Below are positions 21,740-30,737 of a stretch of 64,000 nt of DNA, one piece after another; the stretch's first letter is position 1; the number at the start of each line of letters is the position of its first letter. The stretch lies in contig CAJNDS010002485.1 in NCBI GenBank assembly GCA_905221605.1, positions 270,001-334,000 of the forward strand, read 5' to 3'. The notes under the pieces are model-generated. The model saw only the letters and a program-made list of their open reading frames with translations. It did not search any database and was not told where the DNA came from. The position numbers were made by a program, and so were the translations under genes. Origin of the DNA: Symbiodinium natans (Eukaryota > Sar > Dinophyceae > Suessiales > Symbiodiniaceae).

Positions 21740-24700
21740 TTGAGCCCAAAACCTTAGGGGCCAGGGCTTGCGATTTGACTCTTTAGAGCAAAAATCGACC
21801 CCAAAATCTTAGGGACCTGGGCTTGCGATTTGACTCTTTGGAGCAAAAATTGAGCCCCAAATCTTAGGGACCTGGGCTTGCGATGTCACTCTTTGGAGCA
21901 AGAAATCAGACCAAGATCTTAGGGACCAGGGCTTGCGATTTGACTCTTTGGAGCACAAATCGACCCCAAAATCTTAGGGGCCAGGGCTTGCGATTTGACT
22001 CTTTGGAGCACAAATCGACCCCAAAATCTTGGGGACCAGGGCTTGCGACGTCACTCTTTGGAGCAAAAATTGAGCCCAAAAACTTAGGGACTAGGGCTTG
22101 CGATTAGACTCTTTGGAGCACAAATCGACCCCAAAATCTTGGGGACCAGGGCTTGCGATGTCACTCTTTGGAGCAAAAATTGGGCCCAAAACTTAGGGAC
22201 CAGGGCTTGCGATTTGACTCTTTGGAGCACAAATCGACCCCAAAATCTTAGGGACCAGGGCTTGCGATTTCACTCCGGGAGAAAAACTGAGCCCAAAATC
22301 TTAGGGGCCAGGGCTTGCGACGTCACTCTTTGGGGCAAAAACTGAGCCCAAAATCTTAAGGAGCAGGGCTTGCGATTTGACTCTTTAGAGCAGAAACTGA
22401 GCCCAAAATCTTAGGGACCAGGGCTACCGATTGGACTCTTCGGAGCACAAATCGACCCCAAAATCTTCGGGACCAGGGCTTGCGATGTCACTCTTTGGAG
22501 CAAAAACTGAGCCCCAAAACTTAGGGACCAGGGCTTGCGATTTGACTCTTTGGAGCACAAATCGACCCCAAAATCTTAGGGACCAGGGCTTGCGATTTGA
22601 CTCTTCGGAGCACAAATCGACCCCAAAATCTTAGGGACCAGGGCTTGCGATGATACTCTTAGCACCAGGGCTTGCGATTTGACTCTTTGGGGCAAAAACT
22701 GGGCCCAAAATCTTAGGGACCAGGGCTTGCGATTTGACTCTTTGGAGCACAAATCGACCCCAAAATCTTGGGGACCAGGGCTTGCGATGTCACTCTTTGG
22801 AGCAAAAATTGAGCCCAAAAACTTAGGGACTAGGGCTTGCGATTAGACTCTTTGGAGCACAAATCGACCCCAAAATCTTGGGGACCAGGGCTTGCGATGT
22901 CACTCTTTGGAGCAAAAATTGAGCCCAAAACTTAGGGACCAGGGCTTGCGATTTGACTCTTTGGAGCACAAATCGACCCAAAATCTTCGGGACCAGGGCT
23001 TGCGATTTCACTCCTGGAGAAAAACTGAGCCCAAAAACTTAGGGACCAGGGCTTGCGATGTCACTCTTTGGCGCAAGAGATGAGCCCAAAATCTTAGGGA
23101 CCAGGGCTTGCGATGTCACTCTTTGGAGCAAAAACTGGGCCCAAAATCTTAAGGACCAGGGCTTGCGATATTACTCTTTGGAGCAAAAACTGAACCCAAA
23201 ATCTTCGGGACCAGGGCTTGTGATTTTACTCTTTGGCGCAGGAGATGAGTTAAGGGCCAGAACTTGCGATGTCACTCTTTGGAGCAAAAACTGAGCCCAA
23301 AAACTTAGGGACCAGGGCTTGCGATTTGACTCTTTGGAGCACACATCGACCCCAAAATCTTAGGGACCAGGGCTTGCGACGTCACTCTTTGGAGCAAAAA
23401 TTGAGCCCAAAAACTTAGGGACCAGGGCTTGCGATTTGACTCTTTGGAGCACACATCGACCCCAAAATCTTAGGGACCAGGGCTTGCGATTTCACTCCTG
23501 GAGAAAAACTGAGCCCAAAATCTTAGGGACCAGGGCTTACGATGTCACTCTTTGGGGCAAAAACTGAGCCCAAAATCTGAAGGACCAGGGCTTGCGGTTT
23601 GACTCTTTGGAGCAAAAACTGAGCCCAAAATCTTAGGGACCAGGGCTTGCGATTGGACTCTTCGGAGCACAAATCGACCCCAAAATCTTAGGGACCAGGG
23701 CTTGCGGTTTGATGACTCTTCGGAGCACAAATCGACCCCAAAATCTTAGGGACCAGGGCTTGCGATGATACTCTTTGGAGCAAAACTTAAGCACCAGGGA
23801 TTTGACTCTTTGGAGCAAAGACTGAGCCCAAAATCTTAGGGGCCAGGGCTTGCGATTTGACTCTTTGGAGCACAAATCTTGGGGACCAGGGCTTGCGACG
23901 TCACTCTTTGGAGCAAAAATTGAGCCCAAAAACTTAGGGACTAGGGCTTGCGATTAGATTCTTTGGAGCACAAATCGACCCCACAATCTTGGGGACCAGG
24001 GCTTGCGATGTCACTCTTTGGAGCAAAAATTGAGCCCAAAAACTTAGGGACCAGGGCTTGCGATTTGACTCTTTGGAGCACAAATCGACCCCAAAATCTT
24101 AGAGACCAGGGCTTGCGATTTCACTCCTGGAGAAAACTGAGCCCAAAATCTGAGGGACCAGGGCTTGCGATGTCACTCTTTGGCGCAAGAGATGAGCCCA
24201 AAATCTTAGGGACCAGGGCTTGCGATGTCACTCTTTGGAGCAAAAACTGGGCCCAAAATCTTAAGGACCAGGGCTTGCGATTTGACTCTTTGGAGCAAAA
24301 ATTGAGCCAAAATCTTAGGGACCAGGGCTTGCGGTTTGATGACTCTTCGGAGCACAAATCGACCCCAAAATCTTAGGGACCAGGGCTTGCGATGATACTC
24401 TTTGGAGCAAAACTTAAGCACCAGGGATTTGACTCTTTGGAGCAAAGACTGAGCCCAAAATCTTAGGGGCCAGGGCTTGCGATTTGACTCTTTGGAGCAC
24501 AAATCAACCCCAAAATCTTGGGGACCAGGGCTTGCGACGTCACTCTTTGGAGCAAAAACTGAGCCCAAAAACTTAGGGACTAGGGCTTGCGATTAGACTC
24601 TTTGGAGCACAAATCGACCCCAAAATCTTGGGGACCAGGGCTTGCGATGTCACTCTTTGGAGCAAAAATTGAGCCCAAAAACTTAGGGACCAGGGCTTGC

Positions 24701-25236
24701 GATTTGACTCTTTGGAGCACAAATCGACCCCAAAATCTTAGAGACCAGGGCTTGCGATTTCACTCCTGGAGAAAACTGAGCCCAAAATCTTAGGGACCAG
24801 GGCTTGCGATGTCACTCTTTGGCGCAAGAGATGAGCCCAAAATCTTAGGGATCAGGGCTTGCGATGTCACTCTTTGGAGCAAAAACTGGGCCCAAAATCT
24901 TAAGGACCAGGGCTTGCGATTTGACTCTTTGGAGCAAAAACTGAGCCCAAAATCTTAGGGACCAGGGCTTGCGATTTGACTCTTGGGAGCAAAAATTAAG
25001 GCCAAAATCTTAAGGACCAGGGCTTGCGATTTGACTCTTTAGCGCAAAAAATGAGCCCAAAATCTTAGGGACCAGGGCTTGCGATTTGACTCCTTGGAGC
25101 AAGAATGGAACCCAAACTCTTAAGGACCAGGCCTTGCGGGAGCAAAAACTGAGCCCAAAATCTTAACAAGGGCTTGCAATTGTATTCTTCGGCGCAAAAA
25201 AATAGCCCAAAATATTCGGGGCCAGGGCTTGCGCTA
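21740..25236. repeat. 55-bp minisatellite, array 2
   Basis: This is the duplicate of the array at 15,940-19,378, one unit longer. Subtype order is conserved unit by unit, so the whole array was copied at once and has hardly changed since. Confidence 0.97.
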
Positions 25237-25398
25237 GTTTGAACAGTTTGAATGGGAGGCCCGGGCTCGTAATTTAGTAGTGGGGGGAGGCCCGGGCTCG
25301 TAATTTAGTATTGGGGGGAGGCCCGGGCTCGTAATTATGTAAGACTCTCCACCGCATAGCATTCCCTTGCACGGTGGTGAATATTTGAGTTTTTCAGA

Positions 25399-25645
25399 CT
25401 GAAGATGATGGGAGATGATGGAGATGAAGAAGATGAAGAAGATGATGGGAGATGAAGAAGATGATGAAGATGATGGAGATGATGAAGATGATGCTCGGAG
25501 ATGAGGGGTGATGAGACATGATGAGAGAGGATGAGGAAAAGTGGGGGATGCTGGAGATGACGGGAGATGATGAAGATGATGGTAGATGATGGAGATGATG
25601 GGAGATGATGGAGATGATGGGAGATGATGGGGAGTTAAATTTCAG
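25399..25645. repeat. GAT-rich microsatellite, array 2
   Basis: Duplicate of 19,545-19,790. Confidence 0.92.
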
Positions 25646-25679
25646 GGAGGAGGATTCCCCAGCCCCCACCCCCCCTTTG

Positions 25680-26527
25680 GAAATAATGGAATTGATTGAA
25701 ACAATTGAATTAATTGAATTAATTCAATTAATTCAATTAATTCAATCAATTCAATTAATTCAAGTAATTTAATTAATTCAGTTAATTTCAGCCCCCCTCA
25801 GCTCCCCTTTGAAAATAAAAGAATTAATTGAATTAATTCAATTATTTCAATTAATTCAATTAATTCATTTATTTCCAAAGGGGGCGTGGGGGCTGGGGGC
25901 TGGGGAATCCCCCCCATTTGGAAACACATGAATTAAATGAATTAATCGAGTTAATTCAATTATTTCAATTAGCTCAATTAATTCAATTAATTCAATTAAT
26001 TCAATTAATTCATTTATTTCCAAAGGGGGGGTGGGGGCTGGGGGCTGGGCCCCCATTTGGAAATAAATTAATTAATTGAATTAATTGAATTAAATGAATT
26101 AAATGAATTAATTGAATTAATTGAATTAATTGAATTAATTGAATTAATTGAATTAATTGAATTAATTGAATTAATTGAATTAATTGAATTAATTGAATAT
26201 TAATTTGAATTAATTGAATTAATTGAAATAATTCCATTAATTCAATTACTTCAATTAATTTCAGCCCCCCTCAGCTCCCCTTTGAAAATAAAAGAATTAA
26301 TTGAATTAATTCAATTATTTCAAATAATTCAATTAATTCAATTATTCATTTATTTCCAAAGGGGGGGTGGGGGCTGGGGGCTGGGGAATCCCCCCCCATT
26401 TGGAAATAAATGAATTAATTGAATTAATTGAATTAATTGAAATAATTGAATTAATTGAATTAATTCAATTAATTTCAGTCCCCCTTTGGAAATAAATTAA
26501 TTAATTGAATTTAATTAATTAAATTCT
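25680..26527. repeat. TTAATTGAA/TTAATTCAA tract, array 2
   Basis: Duplicate of 19,825-20,630, expanded in the middle by about five 9-bp units. Confidence 0.93.
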
Positions 26528-26707
26528 ATCTGTGCAACCCTACAGGACCTAAAATAGGGTCTATTTGGAAGATGGCTCTTGTAAATAAGTATACGTTTTG
26601 GGGCCTGTTTTCCTCTTGTAAATACGAATCCCAGCTTCCAAATAGACCCTATTTAAGCTGCACACCCCCCCCCCCCATGGCCCCCTGTGGGGTGGTGTGG
26701 TTGGGGT

Positions 26708-26943
26708 TGGGGTTTAGGGTTTAGGGTTTAGGGTTTAGGGTTTAGGGTTTAGGGTTTAGGGTTTAGGTTTAGGGTTTAGGGTTTAGGGTTTAGGGTTTAG
26801 GGTTTAGGGTTTAGGGTTTAGGGTTTAGGGTTTAGGGTTTAGGGTTTAGGGTTTAGGGTTTAGGGTTTAGGGTTTAGGGTTTAGGGTTTAGGGTTTAGGG
26901 TTTAGGGTTTAGGGTTTAGGGTTTAGGGGTTTAGGGTTTAGGG
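26708..26943. repeat. Interstitial telomeric array, left flank of the LTR element
   Basis: More than 30 TTTAGGG units end in TTTAGGG at 26,943. The LTR element starts at the next base, and its right flank at 35,621 resumes with TAGGGTTTAGGG. Confidence 0.96.
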
Positions 26944-27160
26944 TACGGGGGGCAACCGAAGGAGGACAGGGAACAAAACAGTCAACCCCAACAGAAGCCC
27001 TTGATCCCCTGGACCAACCAACAACAAACCAACCCAAAACACCAAGCACCCTTTCTTCTCTAGGCGCATGGCCCGATCTTGAGCCAAAAATTATACCGGG
27101 TACATTGACCCTTAACTCTTCATCCCAACTCTTTTCTTTAATACAAACTGCAGCTCCGCA
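26944..27160 (-). repeat. 3' LTR (217 bp)
   Basis: This LTR is base-for-base identical to 35,404-35,620. In the element's orientation it begins TGCGGAGC and ends CCCCGTA, so the ends are TG...TA rather than the common TG...CA. It contains TTTTTGGCTCAAG in the sense direction (27,077-27,090). Confidence 0.93.
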
Positions 27161-27170
27161 CTCCCCCTGT
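27161..27170 (-). other. Polypurine tract of the LTR element
   Basis: On the minus strand the ten bases directly before the 3' LTR read ACAGGGGGAG, the position and composition expected for the plus-strand primer of reverse transcription. Confidence 0.8.
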
Positions 27171-27189
27171 CCTAGGATTTCCTAGGACA
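27168..27189. other. Perfect 10-bp inverted repeat beside the polypurine tract
   Basis: TGTCCTAGGA and its complement are separated by TT, giving a 22-bp hairpin. Its role is unknown. It could be an RNA structure at the 3' end of the element transcript. Confidence 0.7.
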
Positions 27190-27536
27190 CAAACTGGAGG
27201 CGCAGACCTTTGGCCAAAAACTGCCATTAAGGCAGCAGCCAGCTGCTTGGAATGCAAACTGTGGTTTTACGTCATCCAGGACGAATTTATTGCACATTGG
27301 CTAAACACCCTTCACCATAGAGAATCTTTTTTACCACCATGATTCTCTTGTCATTGAAGACTCTTAGCCTTCTTCACCACGAACCGTGGTCTTCGCTACG
27401 CGAAAAGCTGTACACTCTCTACTATCAGGGATTTCCACACCCTTAATAGTAACCACCATACTTCCAGCACATTGGCTGTTCCAACGCACGTGTCTCCAGA
27501 AAGAGAAAAACCCATTCCCTCATCGATACCATCCAG

Positions 27537-27782
27537 TCATCCCTTCTTTTCCTTCCGATGGCCACCGATACTCAGGTGAAGTCGCAGCAAAACATGCTCC
27601 AGGTCCGACACTGTAAGAACAGGATCTTGTATGCCCCTCTGAATTGAGGATATCAACCCCTCTCTCTTCGCATCCTCAATTGCCTGGCAAGATTGTCCCA
27701 GATCTGCATTAACAGTGGTAGATGACTGCGCCTCCACTTCAGAAGGACGGTCCTTCTCATCCGGACCTTCCACCACGACCAC
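27537..27782 (-). CDS. Small downstream frame of the LTR element
   Basis: This is an open frame of about 80 codons without an ATG at its start, overlapping the last 26 bases of the 869-codon frame in a different phase. The peptide is acidic then amphipathic (EGPDEKDRPSEVEAQ, later DLEHVLLRLHLSIGG) and its composition resembles the upstream proteins. It may be the true C-terminus of the upstream protein reached after a frameshift, or a remnant. No known domain. About 370 bp of untranslated DNA separates it from the 3' LTR. Confidence 0.4.
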   Translation of the reverse strand: MVVVEGPDEKDRPSEVEAQSSTTVNADLGQSCQAIEDAKREGLISSIQRGIQDPVLTVSDLEHVLLRLHLSIGGHRKEKKG

Positions 27783-30366
27783 CTCTTCCTTTTTGACTTT
27801 GACTTTTCTCTTTCTTCTTCATCTTTCCTGAGACGCTTGCCTTGGTGCGCATTCTCGAAGAGGCCTTTTCCCTTCCAGATACCACCGCATTGGATGATGA
27901 TCCACCCTTCTCCATGTTAACCGGCATCTTCTTCGGCTTTGGAACCAGAAGAGTGTATGGATCCTCAACTGCAGCAGTTTTTCTCTTCTTTTTGGCCATC
28001 TTCACCTCTTCCTCAACGACAATCTCCGTCTCTTTGGCAGGATTATCCTTACTGGACTCCCTTTCTAGGGACCTCTTTTTATCCTTTTTTGGATCTCTCT
28101 CCTCTTTCATATTGGCTCGCTGGAACCATATCCTCAACTCATCGATCCACTCTTCAACCTCCACCAGTGGAATCTCATGCGACTTCACTATCTCGTGAAG
28201 TTCTAATGCAGACAGCATGCCAGTAGTCCACGAACACCATTCTGCGTCTCTCTGGTCAGTGTCTCCATTGAACTTTATCAGTTTAAACACCGGATCCGCC
28301 TCCGCGCGGGCCAAATCAGATTTGCCATCTGACAGAAAAGAAATTGCCTCCATCAGCAATTCCATCATCCGGGTATCGTCATCGTACCCCATGAAATCCT
28401 CTTCATCTTCATCATACCGTTCCGGAGAAAATTCCTTTCCACCACTCCTCCGCGGACCATCCCTTGGGGGCGTCCTTGGAGACCTTGGCCTCTGTTCCTT
28501 CAGCGGATCACCATGCTCAAAGACACACCTGTCCCCATGACGGCATTTCCCAGACTGAGCAAACTGGATACACCTTACACCAGTTGCATCGTGGGAGAAC
28601 TTGCAGTCCTCTCCAGCGTAACAGTGTCTTCCAGTCACATAGTATTTGCACCAATACGATTGCAGCACCACATCATCATTGGAATGAATAAACTTGCAGT
28701 CCTCTCCAAATTTGCAGCGATTGTTCCCTTTGGCGAACCAATAACAGATACCTTGCCTCCTTTTCGACAAGCGTTCTGCTTCCAGACGATCCATGGAACA
28801 ATTCCGCCCTACATGGACATTGCCATGATCTGAAGGACTACCTTTTTCACCCAAGGTGCTATCAATGTTTGATGCATCAAGAACAGCTGGAAAACCTGGT
28901 CTTGGTCCGATCACCTTCATGATTGGTTTCCCACCAGCTCCTGAGCCATTCTGAGATGATGCAAAAACATTGAACACTTTCAAGAAGGCCTTTCTAGTGC
29001 CGATCTTCCGCACCTTTTTGATTGGATGTTTCATTGCTCCAACCTTGGATCCAGGTAGATTTGTACGACACAACCTCCTATACCCAGCTCTATATCCCTT
29101 TTTCCAAAGAGCCATAAGGATTCTAGAGGCAGTAACATTCTCCACCTCTACCCTCTCGGACTGTACCTCACTTTCCGGAACAAGCCCATTCAACCCATCC
29201 ACATCTGAAGACCTTTCCATCTTTTTTGACATCACTTCGTCGAGATAATCTTCAGAGATCCAGGGTAAATTCCTCTTAGAGGAAAAGTCGTCACCATTGT
29301 CCGGTCCTTCACCAGGATACCCCTTCGTGCTGTCAAAGATCCTACTCGTAGTGCGGTCCTGCGTAGAGAAATCCCAGTTGGGAACAACACGAGAATACAC
29401 CGACCACAAGAACATTCTGGCGCCAGCCAATCTTGATGAACCACTGGATGTCTCCTCTTCTGGAGAAACTTCTGGCGCTTTGCCATCACTTCCAGCATCA
29501 CCAATTGTCTCGCTTCCTTCATCTTCAATGGGAATAGGGGATTCATTGATCCCTTGCTCAGATACCGCATCTTGTTGCTCGGGGATCTCCAGCACCATCC
29601 CTGAAGGATCCACTTCCTCATCAGCATCGTCGTCCATTCTTCTCCAGAGAACCTCCAATTGATCAGCACACGTCGCCGCCTGAAGGAACTCCATCATTTG
29701 GTCCCTCCCGTGCTGCCAGAGAAATTCGGAATTCACCACTATCCCTTGGCCTCCTAGTCTAAGGAATGGAGCAACCAGGTTGGCTACCCTTGCCATAAGT
29801 TCCACATGAACTTCCATGCCTGGACTGCGACTCCAATCATAGGCTATTGCCTCCATAGCAGTTCCAAACTTTTCAGTATTTCTGAATTCCTTTTCCAGGC
29901 CAGGAGAAAGCAGTGCACCCATCACCGAAAGAGGATAATTTCCCACCACCGGCAAGCACGGATCTTCATGGAACGAATGATGCAAATCTCCGTAGTGTCC
30001 TTGATCTCTCCTTTCAAAAAGGAGTCTCCCAGTGTTCAACTGGGCATTCAGTTCATCCACTTGAACCATTTCAGCACATATTCTCTGTGCTGCAGTCGCT
30101 ATTGCCGGCCAGATAGCACGATCTGCCAACCCACGACGCGGAACCCAAACAGTTGTTGCCGACTGAATCAGTGTACCAGGGTCATATGCCATGACCACCA
30201 ATGCACCATCATCCATTCTCTGATCAGCATCGTCTTCCAGTGCCAGGTTCAAATCCTGTTCGCTTGCACCTTCAGATGACATGCTAATAACCAAATTTCG
30301 ATCCATTTTATTGGACCCCTTCTGATAGTCCTTTTGCCCCACAGGCAACCGACAGCAACCTTCCAA
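27757..30366 (-). CDS. LTR element ORF2: triple CCCH zinc-finger, RGG-tailed protein
   Basis: The frame holds 869 codons. Its extreme 5' codon is TTG and the first ATG is at 30,306 (codon 21), so the start is uncertain and the frame may be entered by frameshift from 30,249-30,737. Three consecutive CCCH fingers lie at about residues 537-560, 570-590 and 599-620, with spacings C-x9-C-x5-C-x3-H, C-x8-C-x5-C-x3-H and C-x8-C-x5-C-x3-H. Such fingers bind single-stranded RNA in the Tis11/ZC3H families. The long N-terminal half is acidic and unrecognised. The C-terminus is Lys-rich and ends in an RGG box (GRGGRGG). I see no YxDD, DDE or DSG motif. A role packaging or escorting RNA, like a gag nucleocapsid, is inference. 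Confidence 0.75.
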   Translation of the reverse strand: MEGCCRLPVGQKDYQKGSNKMDRNLVISMSSEGASEQDLNLALEDDADQRMDDGALVVMAYDPGTLIQSATTVWVPRRGLADRAIWPAIATAAQRICAEMVQVDELNAQLNTGRLLFERRDQGHYGDLHHSFHEDPCLPVVGNYPLSVMGALLSPGLEKEFRNTEKFGTAMEAIAYDWSRSPGMEVHVELMARVANLVAPFLRLGGQGIVVNSEFLWQHGRDQMMEFLQAATCADQLEVLWRRMDDDADEEVDPSGMVLEIPEQQDAVSEQGINESPIPIEDEGSETIGDAGSDGKAPEVSPEEETSSGSSRLAGARMFLWSVYSRVVPNWDFSTQDRTTSRIFDSTKGYPGEGPDNGDDFSSKRNLPWISEDYLDEVMSKKMERSSDVDGLNGLVPESEVQSERVEVENVTASRILMALWKKGYRAGYRRLCRTNLPGSKVGAMKHPIKKVRKIGTRKAFLKVFNVFASSQNGSGAGGKPIMKVIGPRPGFPAVLDASNIDSTLGEKGSPSDHGNVHVGRNCSMDRLEAERLSKRRQGICYWFAKGNNRCKFGEDCKFIHSNDDVVLQSYWCKYYVTGRHCYAGEDCKFSHDATGVRCIQFAQSGKCRHGDRCVFEHGDPLKEQRPRSPRTPPRDGPRRSGGKEFSPERYDEDEEDFMGYDDDTRMMELLMEAISFLSDGKSDLARAEADPVFKLIKFNGDTDQRDAEWCSWTTGMLSALELHEIVKSHEIPLVEVEEWIDELRIWFQRANMKEERDPKKDKKRSLERESSKDNPAKETEIVVEEEVKMAKKKRKTAAVEDPYTLLVPKPKKMPVNMEKGGSSSNAVVSGREKASSRMRTKASVSGKMKKKEKSQSQKGRGGRGGRSG

Positions 30367-30737
30367 TAAATCCGATTCAGAAGGCCTTTGGTAAGCAATT
30401 GCTGATAGCCCTTCTTCACCGGAAGAACATCCAATATTTTCGTATCATCGCCACGGAGTTCATTGCTCCCACCTTCTCCTTCTTTTTGGTCAGTCTCCTC
30501 GCCAGGAATTTGTACTGCTCCTTCCAGCGCCGTCTCCTGTCCAGCCACATCTTGCCCAGGTAGAACTTGAGCGCTTTCAGATACATTCACCTGTCCAGCA
30601 ACACTTTGCCCAGGTAAAACCTCATCTGTGGAGCCCACCGCCAGCGAACCAACTATAACTGAGCCATCCCTTGCTCTTTTTTGAGACTGCTCAGTTGGAC
30701 GAGAAGGTTGTGGTAGCGAAAAAACTTGAGAAGTCAC
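30249..30737 (-). CDS. Linker frame between ORF1 and ORF2 of the LTR element
   Basis: The frame holds about 162 codons and opens with GTG in a GTGA overlap with the ORF1 stop at 30,734-30,736. It overlaps ORF2 by 118 bp. Relative to ORF1 it lies in the -1 phase, and ORF2 lies in the -1 phase relative to it. The sequence has repeated VLPGQ-x-VAGQ peptides (residues about 40-65) and an acidic stretch, then basic residues in the overlap. Lacking an ATG at the boundary, it may be translated by frameshifting or reinitiation, or the phase changes may be mutations. No known domain. Confidence 0.5.
   Translation of the reverse strand: MTSQVFSLPQPSRPTEQSQKRARDGSVIVGSLAVGSTDEVLPGQSVAGQVNVSESAQVLPGQDVAGQETALEGAVQIPGEETDQKEGEGGSNELRGDDTKILDVLPVKKGYQQLLTKGLLNRIYWKVAVGCLWGKRTIRRGPIKWIEIWLLACHLKVQANRI

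Larger units (their letters stand above)
21123..26943. repeat. Segmental tandem duplication, copy 2
   Basis: A near-identical second copy of 15,324-21,122. Differences seen by eye are one extra 55-bp minisatellite unit near 23,070, an expansion of about 45 bp of the TTAATTGAA tract near 26,120-26,200, a shorter C-run at about 26,666, and scattered substitutions (for example near 22,412 and 23,958). Its terminal ITS is interrupted at 26,944 by the LTR element. Confidence 0.96.

Noticed and set aside
26944-27160. LTR pair as mere flanking duplication rather than a retroelement
   Set aside because: Exact LTR identity, a TAGGG target duplication and correctly placed primer-site and polypurine-tract analogues together support a retroelement.
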